From the NCBI GenBank assembly GCA_020629965.1, contig JAHDCG010000034.1:16730-48802 (forward strand): a DNA stretch of 32,073 nucleotides, given 5' to 3'. The notes below the pieces were generated by a model. It did not search any database. It saw nothing but the letters and a program-made list of their open reading frames with translations, and was not told where the DNA came from. The DNA comes from Saprospiraceae bacterium (GTDB taxonomy: Bacteria; Bacteroidota; Bacteroidia; Chitinophagales; Saprospiraceae). Shown here piece after piece: positions 7,215 to 14,704 of this stretch; position 1 is the stretch's first letter, and each line of letters opens with the position of its first letter. Position numbers and translations under genes: made by a program.

Positions 7215-9146
7215 TTACTGCTTCAACTCGAACACGCCGGTCGTAAATGCTTGTAAATCAACGGTTTTTAAATTACTTATCTGTTTTCCGGTCAACACGT
7301 CTTTCATTCCCGTAAAGCCGCTCAAGTGTTCCGCATAAGGAGTCAAATCGACGCTTTTAGGTTGGTCGGCGGTATTCATGACGACCATAATTGTCTTGTC
7401 GCGGTCGTAGCGAAAGTAAGTGTAAACGCCGTCCACGGGGACAAATTGCGTCATTTTTCCCGTTTGCAGTGCCGGCGTATTTTTGCGATAATTTGCCAAA
7501 GTTTTGATATACTCGAACGCCGCATTTTCCAAAGAATCTCTGCCGCCGCCGGTAAATTTATCGACCTTATCTTCCTTCCACCCGCCCGGAAAATCTTCGC
7601 GTACCTTGCCGTCCGGATCGGTAAAATTTTTCATCAAAATCTCCGTGCCGTAATACATCATCGGCGTGCCGCGCGTAGTCAGCAGAAAAGCAACGCCGCT
7701 TTTAAACTTACGAATATCCTCGCCGATGACGCTGTAAAAACGACTCAAATCGTGGTTATCCAAAAATGTCACATTGCGGTAGGGGTCTTCGTAAAGAAAA
7801 TCCTGCGCGAGCGTGTAATAGATGCGCGCCGCGCCTTCCGTCCAGCCCTGCGGTTTGGTGAGGGCTTCGTTTATCGCGTAGTACAACTGAAAATCCGTGA
7901 CCGCCGGCATGTTGCTGTTGTAGTCTTTGCGGATGTTATTGTCTTCGGTAAACTGCGCCTGCACCGCCGGGCCGTGTACCCAGGTTTCGCCGTAAAACAC
8001 ATTTTCACCGTATTCCGCCCGCATCTTTTTGCCCCAATCCGACATAAATTCTTGGTCGGGATAAGCGTAAGTATCGACCCGATAAGCATCCTGTCCGCTT
8101 TCTTCCATCCACCAAATATTACTTTGGGTGAGGTAGCGGGCGAGTTGCGGATTTTGCTGATTTAGGTCGGGCATGTGGTGGTCGAACCAGCCGTCGGTCA
8201 TCAGATTTTTGTCGTGCTCGGAGGCATAGGGGTCCATCAGCGTCGGGGCGCGGTAAGTCGTGCGGGTAAACTCTTCGTACTGGTGCAGCCAGTCTTCGGC
8301 GGGCAGGTCTTTGATGAGCCAATGTTGGTCGCCGACGTGGTTGTGAATGATGTCCATGATGACTTTGATACCGCGTGCGTGGCATTCTTCGACCAGCATT
8401 TTGTACTCTTCATTCGACCCGAAACGCTTGTCGATATTATAAAAATCGGTGATGGCGTAGCCGTGATAACTCTCGAATTTTTCGTCGTTTTCGAGCACCG
8501 GATTGAGCCACAGGGCAGTCACGCCGAGCGACTCGATGTAGTCCAATTTTTCGATAATACCGCGCAAATCTCCGCCGTGACGAAAGAACATTTTATCGCG
8601 GTTGATGCCGACTTGGTTCATGTCTGCGTAGCTGTCGTTGTCGTAGTTACCGTTGGCAAAACGGTCGGGCATGATGAGGTAAATGAAATCGGAGGACGCC
8701 AAACCTTGATTGCGCTGCGGGTCGGTGCTGCGGTTTTTCAGTTCGTAAGGATAGTTTTTGCTGCCGTTTTTATCGCTGAGTTCGATTTGAAATTTGCCCG
8801 CTTTCGCTCCCCTGCCGACGTCGATTTTGACGAAAAGGTAGTTCGGATTTTCGACGCGGGTGACTTTTTTCAAGCGCACGCCCGGGTAGTCGATTTTTAC
8901 TTTTTTCTGACCGATATTTTTGTCGTAAAGCAAAATTTCCAACTCGCGGTCGGTCATATCCGTCCACCAGTGCGGCGGCTCGACGCGGGCGGTTTGGAAG
9001 TTTTCGCCGGTGGCGGTAATGATGCCGTAGTTCGGTTTTTCGGTGCCGACGGGCAGGCGTTGGGTCGGGTCGTCGTTATAAATGCTCGTTTGCTGTGCGA
9101 AAGTCGCGGTGGAAAGCAAAATCAGGTAGCAAAAAATCTTGTACAT
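7215..9146 (-). CDS. Exported GH13 cyclomaltodextrinase / neopullulanase-type alpha-amylase
   Basis: Hydrolyses alpha-1,4 linkages in cyclodextrins, pullulan or maltodextrins, probably in the periplasm. The start at 9146 gives a signal peptide (MYKIFCYLILLSTATFAQ). Residues ~35-135 fit the Bacteroidota cyclomaltodextrinase N-terminal domain (VEPPHWWTDM). The GH13 barrel follows with region I DIIHNH, nucleophile Asp358 in YRVDTY, acid Glu387 in YGETW and Asp466 in FLDNHD. Residues ~555-643 form the matching C-terminal beta domain. All three catalytic acids are present. No SusC/SusD or other maltose genes are nearby, so this is not a full starch locus. Confidence 0.93.
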   Translation of the reverse strand: MYKIFCYLILLSTATFAQQTSIYNDDPTQRLPVGTEKPNYGIITATGENFQTARVEPPHWWTDMTDRELEILLYDKNIGQKKVKIDYPGVRLKKVTRVENPNYLFVKIDVGRGAKAGKFQIELSDKNGSKNYPYELKNRSTDPQRNQGLASSDFIYLIMPDRFANGNYDNDSYADMNQVGINRDKMFFRHGGDLRGIIEKLDYIESLGVTALWLNPVLENDEKFESYHGYAITDFYNIDKRFGSNEEYKMLVEECHARGIKVIMDIIHNHVGDQHWLIKDLPAEDWLHQYEEFTRTTYRAPTLMDPYASEHDKNLMTDGWFDHHMPDLNQQNPQLARYLTQSNIWWMEESGQDAYRVDTYAYPDQEFMSDWGKKMRAEYGENVFYGETWVHGPAVQAQFTEDNNIRKDYNSNMPAVTDFQLYYAINEALTKPQGWTEGAARIYYTLAQDFLYEDPYRNVTFLDNHDLSRFYSVIGEDIRKFKSGVAFLLTTRGTPMMYYGTEILMKNFTDPDGKVREDFPGGWKEDKVDKFTGGGRDSLENAAFEYIKTLANYRKNTPALQTGKMTQFVPVDGVYTYFRYDRDKTIMVVMNTADQPKSVDLTPYAEHLSGFTGMKDVLTGKQISNLKTVDLQAFTTGVFELKQ

Positions 9147-9182
9147 AAAGCTGTATTTAAAGTGCAATAAGAAAATCGTGCA

Positions 9183-9190
9183 TAAAGGTA
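9183..9190 (-). promoter_or_regulatory. Candidate -7 box for the cyclomaltodextrinase
   Basis: On the minus strand TACCTTTA, one base off the TAnnTTTG consensus, lies 36 bp upstream of the ATG at 9146. This is a normal leader length for the group. Confidence 0.4.
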
Positions 9191-9315
9191 ACAATCCGGC
9201 GGGAATTTTTTCATCTTTGCCGTCGCGTGTGGCAGGTCAGATAAGCGGGTTGAGCGGATAAAGCGGATTTTTGCGGATTTTATGTTGTGTGAAAGTCGAA
9301 CAAGTCAACACGGCA

Positions 9316-9350
9316 ATCTAACGTCTAATATCTAAAGTCTAAAATCTCAT
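9316..9350. repeat. Heptad array, TCTAA family, at a gene start
   Basis: Five units at 7-bp period: ATCTAAC, GTCTAAT, ATCTAAA, GTCTAAA, ATCTCAT. It is the complement of the TTAGAYG family at 14619-14653. It ends 8 bp before the ATG at 9359 and so forms the gene's leader. Confidence 0.85.
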
Positions 9351-9358
9351 CTAAAAAA

Positions 9359-9661
9359 ATGCTGAACAACAATACCTTTCTCACCGGATTTTTAACGGCA
9401 ACGGCTTTGCCTTTCGTGATTTACACCTTATTGACCGTCATTTTTAACAGCTTGGAAGCGGCGGAAATGGCGAGTACCGACGGCTTTTCACCGATGTTTC
9501 GGGAGCGCACCACGGGTATTGTCGCCATCGGTGCCAACGCGATTTTGATGAATTATTTCAACAAACGCCGCCATACGGAAAGTGTGCGCGGAGTGGTGTT
9601 GCCGACATTTATTTTTATCGGCATTTGGATTTATTACTTCAAAGATATTGTGTTTGGCTAA
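9359..9661 (+). CDS. Small membrane protein of unknown function
   Basis: 100 residues with two hydrophobic segments, about 8-30 and 80-96. A soluble loop between them contains a short basic stretch (NKRRHTES). There is no recognisable domain. Small two-helix proteins of this kind are common in Bacteroidota genomes. The start is the ATG directly after the heptad array. Codon composition matches the neighbouring genes, which supports it being real. Confidence 0.6.
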   Translation: MLNNNTFLTGFLTATALPFVIYTLLTVIFNSLEAAEMASTDGFSPMFRERTTGIVAIGANAILMNYFNKRRHTESVRGVVLPTFIFIGIWIYYFKDIVFG

Positions 9662-9802
9662 GGAAAATCGAGGTCTGTCAGCCCGTTTCGATTTATTTTG
9701 TTTTGAAAATACGACTGAACATCCGCAGCACAGTCTGCGTTATATAGTCGAAAGCTGTTAAAAAAAGCCGCTTTATTTTCTAACCAAAAAAATTTTAATA
9801 CA

Positions 9803-10255
9803 ATGAAAAATTCAGAAGTAATCGATATACTGAATGACCTGATAACCAAAAACTACGACGCCGAAGAAGGCTATAAAGAAGTTGCCGAAATGACCGATAA
9901 TCCGAGTCTGAAAGCCTTCTTTTTCAGCCGTTCGCAGCAGCGTTATGATTTCGGTCATGAACTGAAAGCGGAAATCAAACGCCTCGGCGGAGACATCGAA
10001 AAAGGCACGAGCATTCTTGCAGATATGCACCGTGCATGGATTAGCTTGAAAGATGCTTTTTCTTCAAACAACGAAGAAGGTGCACTGGAAGAAGCAATCC
10101 GCGGCGAGGAAAATGCCTTGAAAAACTACGATGAAGCCATTAAAAAATTGAGCGGATTCGAACACGCATTTAACACCGTGAGCGCACAACGCGCGAAAAT
10201 CGCAACCGCACTCGCGGATGTGAGAACACGTCAGAAAATGTACGAAAAAGTATAA
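9803..10255 (+). CDS. PA2169-type four-helix-bundle protein (DUF2383)
   Basis: A 150-residue soluble protein, almost entirely amphipathic helix. It fits the DUF2383/PA2169 family: early NDLITKNYDAEEGYKEVAE, then SRSQQRYDFGHELKAEI and the EEAIRGEENALKNYDEAI helix with the spaced Glu residues typical of ferritin-like bundles. Relatives are often associated with stress responses, but their biochemical role is unproven. A strong terminator follows at 10358-10393. The stop is 4 bp before a heptad array. Confidence 0.85.
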   Translation: MKNSEVIDILNDLITKNYDAEEGYKEVAEMTDNPSLKAFFFSRSQQRYDFGHELKAEIKRLGGDIEKGTSILADMHRAWISLKDAFSSNNEEGALEEAIRGEENALKNYDEAIKKLSGFEHAFNTVSAQRAKIATALADVRTRQKMYEKV

Positions 10256-10259
10256 TTTA

Positions 10260-10287
10260 GTTGGCGGTTGATGGTTGGTAGTTGATA
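10260..10287. repeat. Heptad array, GTTGRTR family, behind a stop codon
   Basis: Four units GTTGGCG, GTTGATG, GTTGGTA, GTTGATA start 4 bp after the stop of the DUF2383 gene. The unit vocabulary is the same as at 1-28 and 238-265. Confidence 0.85.
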
Positions 10288-10357
10288 GGCTGTGCATTCA
10301 TCAGCACCTCAAATTATTTACCGCCGAAAATTTATATTACGTGAATTATAATTCGAT

Positions 10358-10393
10358 AAAAATGCCCGAGTCTTCGTTGACTCGGGCATTTTT
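10358..10393 (+). terminator. Strong bidirectional terminator
   Basis: AAAAATGCCCGAGTC (10358-10372) pairs perfectly with GACTCGGGCATTTTT (10379-10393) around the loop TTCGTT. An A-tract on the left and a T-tract on the right allow it to work in both directions. It most likely ends the DUF2383 transcript. Confidence 0.9.
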
Positions 10394-10407
10394 CTATTTC
10401 GGAATTT

Positions 10408-10428
10408 GTAGAGACGTGCAACCGCACG
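10408..10428. repeat. Diverged REP-like palindrome
   Basis: GTAGAGACGTGCAACCGCACG shares the GTAGAGACGT end with the other palindromes of the window, but its right arm is degraded. Confidence 0.4.
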
Positions 10429-10521
10429 GCTAAGACAACACGGGCAAACACACCCGACTCTTTTTCGCAAGGTTATTCCACCGTTTTTATTATCCTGAAT
10501 TTTTCGTTTATTCCGGGCATT

Positions 10522-10546
10522 AGACGTGGCAGTGCCACGTCTCTAC
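10522..10546. repeat. REP-like palindrome, perfect core
   Basis: AGACGTGGCA-C/G-TGCCACGTCT is a perfect inverted repeat around a single base and is followed by CTACA. It matches the three copies at 93-357 except for the inner bases. Confidence 0.8.
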
Positions 10547-10603
10547 ATAGTTCCTGCGCTCCCGGAAGGATTTTGGAAACTTGAATTTATCAATCGCTCC
10601 GGG

Positions 10604-10630
10604 GAGAGACGCGTTTTCCTGCGTCTGTAC
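10604..10630. repeat. REP-like palindrome, second core type, inverted copy
   Basis: GAGAGACGCGTTTTCCTGCG followed by TCTGTAC is the complement of the element at 396-420 with a few changes. It lies 62 bp downstream of the perfect palindrome at 10522. Confidence 0.5.
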
Positions 10631-10650
10631 AAAGGCTCAGGGCGTTTCTC

Positions 10651-10698
10651 CAACCTCATAACTCCCTCAACCCCCAATCTCCTAACTTCAAAACCTTC
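10651..10698. repeat. Degenerate octad array at the thiolase stop
   Basis: Units of 8 bp such as CAACCTCA, TAACTCCC, TCAACCCC, CAATCTCC, TAACTTCA, AAACCTTC run up to the stop codon of the thiolase (complement of CTA, 10698-10700). The periodicity is visible although the units are diverged. Confidence 0.55.
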
Positions 10699-11900
10699 TA
10701 AACCCGCTCGATTATCGTCGCAATCCCCATGCCGCCGCCCACACACAGCGTCACCAGCCCCGTCTGCAAATCGCGTCTTTCCATTTCGTCCAGCAATGTG
10801 CCGAGCAACATCGCGCCCGTTGCACCGAGCGGATGACCCATAGCGATGGCGCCGCCGTTGACATTAAGCTTTTCGGGGTCGATTCCCATTTCGCGCTGAT
10901 ATTTGAGGACGGGCGCGGAAAAAGCTTCGTTCATTTCCCACAAGTCGATGTCTTTTGCCTCCATACCGGCGCGTTTCAGTGCTTTTTTGGTAGCGGGAAT
11001 AGTACCGGTGAGCATAATGGTCGGCTCGGTACTGACGTTACCGACGGAGACGATGCGGGCGCGGGGTTTGAGTCCTAATTCTTTACCGATTTTTTTGTTA
11101 CCGACCAAGACAACCGAGGCGCCGTCCACGATGCCCGAGGAGTTGCCGGCGGTGTGCAGGTGCCTGACTTTTTCGACTTCGGGGTATTTCATAATTGCCA
11201 TCGCGTCGAAACCCTGTGCGCCGATACCGTCGAAAGCGGGTTTTAATTTTGCCAGTTTTTCAGCGTCGGAGTCAGGGCGAATGTGTTCGTCTTTGTCTAA
11301 AATCAAGATGCCGTTGCGGTCGTAAATGGGCACGAGAGATTTTTTAAACCGACCTTCCGCCTGCGCCTCGCTTGCTCTTTGTTGTGATTGCAGCGCGTAA
11401 TTATCCAATTCTTCCCGCGTAAAATTTTCCATCGTCGCTATCAAATCGGCGGAAACACCCTGCGGAATATGCCCGACGACATTTATGACTTCCGGGTCGT
11501 ACAGCAACGCGCCGCCGTCGCTGAACATCGGTACGCGACTCATGCTTTCCACGCCGCCGGCGAGGATTAAATCTTCCCAACCCGAGCGGATTTTCATCGC
11601 CGCCAAATTGACCGCTTCCAGACCCGAGGCGCAGTAGCGATTGATTTGCACACCGCCGATACTGTCGTGCCAGCCGGCGTAGAGCAGCGCGGCTTTAGCG
11701 ATATTGTAGCCTTGGTCCATCACGGGCGTCACGCAACCGAACACGGCATCATCGACCCGTGCGGTGTCGAGTGCGTGCTTGTCGCGCAGCGCATTCATCA
11801 GCGTCGAAAGCAAATCGACGGGCTTGACCTCGTAGAGCGAACCGGTCGTGCGCCCCTTGCCGCGCGGCGTGCGCAATGCGTCGAAAATGAATGCCTCCAT
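10698..11900 (-). CDS. Thiolase (acetyl-CoA acetyltransferase / 3-ketoacyl-CoA thiolase)
   Basis: Cytoplasmic thiolase of 400 residues, the normal family length. It condenses acetyl-CoA or cleaves 3-ketoacyl-CoA in beta-oxidation and related routes. The acylated cysteine is Cys90 in [11 protein letters not shown]. His356 lies in [14 protein letters not shown] and the second catalytic cysteine, Cys386, in CVGGGMG. The N-terminal [14 protein letters not shown] is classical. No 3-hydroxyacyl-CoA dehydrogenase or acyl-CoA dehydrogenase is adjacent, so its direction of action cannot be inferred. The stop abuts an octad array and the start is preceded by a perfect CTCTCCT array. Confidence 0.93.
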   Translation of the reverse strand: MEAFIFDALRTPRGKGRTTGSLYEVKPVDLLSTLMNALRDKHALDTARVDDAVFGCVTPVMDQGYNIAKAALLYAGWHDSIGGVQINRYCASGLEAVNLAAMKIRSGWEDLILAGGVESMSRVPMFSDGGALLYDPEVINVVGHIPQGVSADLIATMENFTREELDNYALQSQQRASEAQAEGRFKKSLVPIYDRNGILILDKDEHIRPDSDAEKLAKLKPAFDGIGAQGFDAMAIMKYPEVEKVRHLHTAGNSSGIVDGASVVLVGNKKIGKELGLKPRARIVSVGNVSTEPTIMLTGTIPATKKALKRAGMEAKDIDLWEMNEAFSAPVLKYQREMGIDPEKLNVNGGAIAMGHPLGATGAMLLGTLLDEMERRDLQTGLVTLCVGGGMGIATIIERV

Positions 11901-11953
11901 TGGGTGTTTATTTGATTAGTTGATTATTTGTTTATTTGTCGGGGACATTGTGC

Positions 11954-11988
11954 CTCTCCTCTCTCCTCTCTCCTCTCTCCTCTCTCCT
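11954..11988. repeat. Perfect heptanucleotide array, CTCTCCT x5
   Basis: Five uninterrupted identical copies of CTCTCCT (AGGAGAG on the strand of the thiolase gene), 54 bp upstream of the thiolase ATG. This is the most homogeneous array of the window and so probably the youngest or most unstable in length. Confidence 0.95.
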
Positions 11989-12038
11989 CCAAAAAACGGA
12001 AAATTACGAAAGTAAATGCAAAGCGTTCGGACAAAATT

Positions 12039-12083
12039 AAAAAGAGTTTTCCGACACACCTCGGCGGTCGAAAAACTCTTTTT
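12039..12083 (-). terminator. Terminator downstream of the Pmp3-type gene
   Basis: AAAAAGAGTTTTCCGAC (12039-12055) pairs with GTCGAAAAACTCTTTTT (12067-12083) with one mismatch and an 11-nt loop. It lies 23 bp after the stop of the gene at 12106-12489. A/T runs on both sides would allow bidirectional use. Confidence 0.85.
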
Positions 12084-12105
12084 TAAAATTTGGTTGGTCG
12101 GCTTA

Positions 12106-12489
12106 TTAACCCAAAATTACGATTAAAGCGTAAATCAAACCCGGTATATAAAACAACAACCACAGCAGTACACTCAACCAAAACCGATTGGTGAGTCCGC
12201 CCTCGTAAATGCCGACAGCCAACGGCGGAAGAAGAATAGCCAGAATAATCAACAAAAGAGTACTCGTACTCGGCGCATCTTCCGACGCATTTTTGCGCAG
12301 TGCTTTACGCTGCGCTTTGAGTTCTTTGCGCAAGTCTTTACGCAGTTCTTTACGTTCTTTCTTGTCCAAAGTCGCGACGTTTTCTGTAGCCGGCGTGACT
12401 TCCGTAGCGGCAGCGGTTTTCATGGCAATACCTGCTTGCGGCAGTACGAATGTGAGTGCCAAAAAGAGCAAAAGTTGAATTGCTTTCAT
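12106..12489 (-). CDS. Pmp3/YqaE-type small membrane protein with signal peptide
   Basis: 127 residues in three parts: a signal peptide (MKAIQLLLFLALTFVLPQAG), a highly basic helical linker (residues ~43-66, KKERKELRKDLRKELKAQRK), and a C-terminal Pmp3 domain with two helices (LLLIILAILLPPLAVGIYEG and the FWLSVLLWLLFYIPGLIYAL segment). Pmp3 proteins are small hydrophobic proteins linked in yeast and plants to membrane potential and salt stress. The N-terminal extension means the domain is probably delivered through the Sec pathway. A terminator follows directly, so it is likely monocistronic. Confidence 0.8.
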   Translation of the reverse strand: MKAIQLLLFLALTFVLPQAGIAMKTAAATEVTPATENVATLDKKERKELRKDLRKELKAQRKALRKNASEDAPSTSTLLLIILAILLPPLAVGIYEGGLTNRFWLSVLLWLLFYIPGLIYALIVILG

Positions 12490-12560
12490 AAAAAAATGTT
12501 TTGAATGGTTTAAAATCTTGATGTCAATACGGCAAGAACGGACGACCGTTTGGAATGTTC

Positions 12561-12598
12561 AAAAAAAAAAGTCGCTGCTTTCCGGAGAGAGCAACGAC
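12561..12598 (-). terminator. Terminator downstream of the glucosaminidase
   Basis: On the minus strand GTCGTTGCT pairs with AGCAGCGAC (12590-12598 with 12571-12579, one mismatch) and is followed by ten U residues (12561-12570). It lies about 110 bp after the stop at 12712. Confidence 0.85.
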
Positions 12599-12711
12599 GA
12601 AATAACCTATAAAAATAAAATTAATCGGTTTCGAGTGTGAGAGGAATTTTGAAATTCCGCTTGGTATAGTGTTTCAATATCCGATTATGGTTTGGTAAAA
12701 ATTTTACAGGT

Positions 12712-13308
12712 TTATCTTGAATACACCGGAGCCTCCGCCGGCATCAAATTCGTATCGACCAAAATCTGCATGACTTTGTTGGTGTAACTCCTGTCCTGAT
12801 AGTACCCGCAAGCACCGAGCGTCTGCAAAAAATCGCGGGCACCGTGTGTATTCTGCAAGGGAATGTAACGGGGGTGCGTCAAAAAATCGGCGAAATCGAA
12901 TATGCACTCGGAGTAACTTTCGTAGCTGCGAAAAGGAACGGTCGTCATGTAAGATTTTCCGGTCTCATTGTCACGTACAAGGTGCTGTTGTCGGATGACA
13001 GGCTTACCTTTCCACTCGGCACGCAGTCCCGTCAGCCCGCAGATATTATAACCCTCGCGGCTGATTTTGCTGCTAAAATACCCGGTTTCGTGAATGACCA
13101 AACCAATGAGCGCGATGTAAGAGTAGCCGGTGCGCAGACTGACGGTTTTGAGGTCATAAAGCACCTGCCGAAATTCGGCTTTGCTGATGTGACCGCGCGC
13201 GACGACTTTGTCGGTCACGGTCTCGAATTGCGCCCGAGCGGCGGGCAGCATCTGCAAAAAAACGAGAAAAAACAAGAGGACGGGGCGCAAATTATTAGTG
13301 TTTTGCAT
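12712..13308 (-). CDS. Secreted glucosaminidase-domain peptidoglycan hydrolase
   Basis: Predicted exported muralytic enzyme of 198 residues, a minimal single-domain form. The signal peptide runs to about residue 26 (LRPVLLFFLVFLQMLPAARAQ). The domain follows with LIGLVIHETGYFSSK, where the Glu after His is the expected general acid, and ISREGYNICGLTG, equivalent to the NIFGIK motif of the FlgJ/AtlA family. RSYESYSECIFDFADFL and YTNKVMQI are also typical of the family. It would cleave beta-1,4 bonds between GlcNAc and MurNAc. There is no cell-wall-binding domain. A terminator follows. Confidence 0.82.
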   Translation of the reverse strand: MQNTNNLRPVLLFFLVFLQMLPAARAQFETVTDKVVARGHISKAEFRQVLYDLKTVSLRTGYSYIALIGLVIHETGYFSSKISREGYNICGLTGLRAEWKGKPVIRQQHLVRDNETGKSYMTTVPFRSYESYSECIFDFADFLTHPRYIPLQNTHGARDFLQTLGACGYYQDRSYTNKVMQILVDTNLMPAEAPVYSR

Positions 13309-13913
13309 AATGATTATAATTGTTAGTTAAGAAATTTGTGTCTGCTGCTGTCGTAGAATCAAATGACGGGTATCCGTCGGTCGGAGACGAATGCCTGCTG
13401 TTTTAACAGTATGGAAAAAGTGTACGGAATCGAAAACCGGTAACCGGATTTTGCCGGCAAAAATCAAATGCCGAAAAAAACCAATAGGTCTGAATCAATA
13501 AAAAATCAAAAAACGGCACGAGACAACCGTCTGAAGATTTCTTTGATAATACAAAAACTTACGCCGCGCGCAGGTTTCCGATTTTTATTTTTATAGGTGA
13601 AAAACGTGACCAAAAACGGTCGAAGAAAATAAAGAAGGGAGCGTTCAATAGGATTATTCGATACCTTCTCTGTAAAAGTATATGGCAAAGGTATGAAAAA
13701 TAATCGTAATGTGTTTGTATTTCTTTACCGATAAGTAGGTATCATAATTCAGCAAAAATATAAACGATTGAAAATCAACAAAATAGAAAATCCTAAACAA
13801 GTAAAAAAAAATTAAAAAAAGTCGTAATCACACTTCTACGCAGAAAAAAAAGATTGGTTACGCATCCGAAAAATAACACAACAAATGCCGACCGGCGCGG
13901 TTATTCCTCTGCT
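13309..13913. other. A/T-rich intergenic region, no gene supported
   Basis: About 600 bp between divergent genes. A 60-codon frame at 13506-13688 (-) begins with TTG inside a promoter-like box, has no domain and is not called. The only clear signal is a minus-strand -7 box at 13686-13693. Poly-A runs near 13800-13850 precede the CrtA-like gene. The size would allow a small RNA, but no structure or terminator supports one. Confidence 0.5.
13686..13693 (-). promoter_or_regulatory. Candidate -7 box, leftward
   Basis: TACCTTTG on the minus strand matches TAnnTTTG exactly. It points toward the glucosaminidase gene, whose ATG is about 380 bp away, so the leader would be long or the transcript may be something else. 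Confidence 0.35.
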
Positions 13914-14636
13914 ATGCAAGAATCAATCACCACGCTCACTTTCTGTAAATACACCGGGCTGCGCCGCAAAATTTGGGCGTTCGGCATGATGCAATACGCC
14001 CACGCGCACCTGGCCAAAGTGCCGGGCATTCGCTTTTACAAACTGCTGGGCAGCGGTAAGGGCAAGGGCTTTAATCCGCTGCCCGATTGGAGTACTTACG
14101 CCGTTTTAATCGTATGGGAAAATGAAAAAGCAGCAAATGATTTTTTTGCGGCAGCAAAATTAGCGCGACTTTATGAAGAGAAAACGACGGAAATGTGGAC
14201 ACTCTACCTGCGTCACCTCACGGCAAAAGGCGCATGGTCCGGACAAAATCCTTTTACGGAAAGTAAAAATGTCAGCCCCGAAAATCCGCTGCTCGCCGTC
14301 GTTACCCGCGCCACTATTAAACCGAAATTACTCTATGCTTTTTGGAAATACGTCCCGACTTCGCACCGCAGATTGCACGATAATCCGGGTCTGATTTTCA
14401 CCAAAGGCGTCGGCGAAGTACCGATTATTCAAATGGCGACTTTCAGCTTATGGCGCGACAAAGAGTCCTTGATGAGCTTTGCCTACGGCGAAAAAGAACA
14501 CCGCAAAGCCGTCGAGCAAACAAGAAAATTAGATTGGTACAGCGAAGAAATGTTCGCGCGTTTTCAGCCCTATCGGTCGGTAGGTACCTGGGGCGGCAGC
14601 GACCCGTTGCAAGAGATGTTAGATGTTAGACGTTAG
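13914..14636 (+). CDS. Spheroidene monooxygenase (CrtA)-like protein
   Basis: 240 residues, start chosen at MQESITTLTF; the longer start at 13854 adds 20 residues without family features. It resembles CrtA, which oxygenates carotenoids such as spheroidene: RFYKLLGSGKGKGFNPLPDW followed by STYAVLIVW is the family hallmark, and the second half repeats the dimeric alpha-beta barrel pattern (FTKGVGEVPIIQMATFSLW). No other carotenoid gene is visible in the window, so its substrate here is uncertain. The C-terminal residues MLDVRR and the stop codon are encoded by a heptad array (14619-14653), so the tail seems to derive from repeat sequence. Confidence 0.8.
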   Translation: MQESITTLTFCKYTGLRRKIWAFGMMQYAHAHLAKVPGIRFYKLLGSGKGKGFNPLPDWSTYAVLIVWENEKAANDFFAAAKLARLYEEKTTEMWTLYLRHLTAKGAWSGQNPFTESKNVSPENPLLAVVTRATIKPKLLYAFWKYVPTSHRRLHDNPGLIFTKGVGEVPIIQMATFSLWRDKESLMSFAYGEKEHRKAVEQTRKLDWYSEEMFARFQPYRSVGTWGGSDPLQEMLDVRR

Positions 14637-14653
14637 ATTTTAGATGTTAGACG
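14619..14653. repeat. Heptad array, TTAGAYG family, overlapping a stop codon
   Basis: Five exact-period units TTAGATG, TTAGACG, TTAGATT, TTAGATG, TTAGACG. The first three run through the final codons and TAG stop (14634-14636) of the CrtA-like gene. Confidence 0.9.
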
Positions 14654-14664
14654 CCCGCACACCC

Positions 14665-14704
14665 CAACTCCTCAACCTCTCGACCTCCAAACCTCCCCTA
14701 CTCC
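14665..14704. repeat. Octad array at the stop of the solute-binding protein gene
   Basis: Five 8-bp units CAACTCCT, CAACCTCT, CGACCTCC, AAACCTCC, CCTACTCC. The last contains the complement of the stop codon (14698-14700) of the minus-strand gene. Confidence 0.8.

Noticed and set aside
8175-9170. A 331-codon plus-strand frame opposite the cyclomaltodextrinase
   Set aside because: Antisense shadow: the minus strand carries all GH13 motifs, and the plus frame is a Val/Phe-rich mirror of them.
10526-10843. A 105-codon frame on the plus strand
   Set aside because: It starts in a palindrome, crosses an octad array and then runs antisense through the thiolase 3' end; its Pro/Ser-rich sequence reflects the repeats.
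13506-13688. A 60-codon minus-strand frame
   Set aside because: It begins with TTG inside a promoter-like TACCTTTG box and shows no family or signal sequence.
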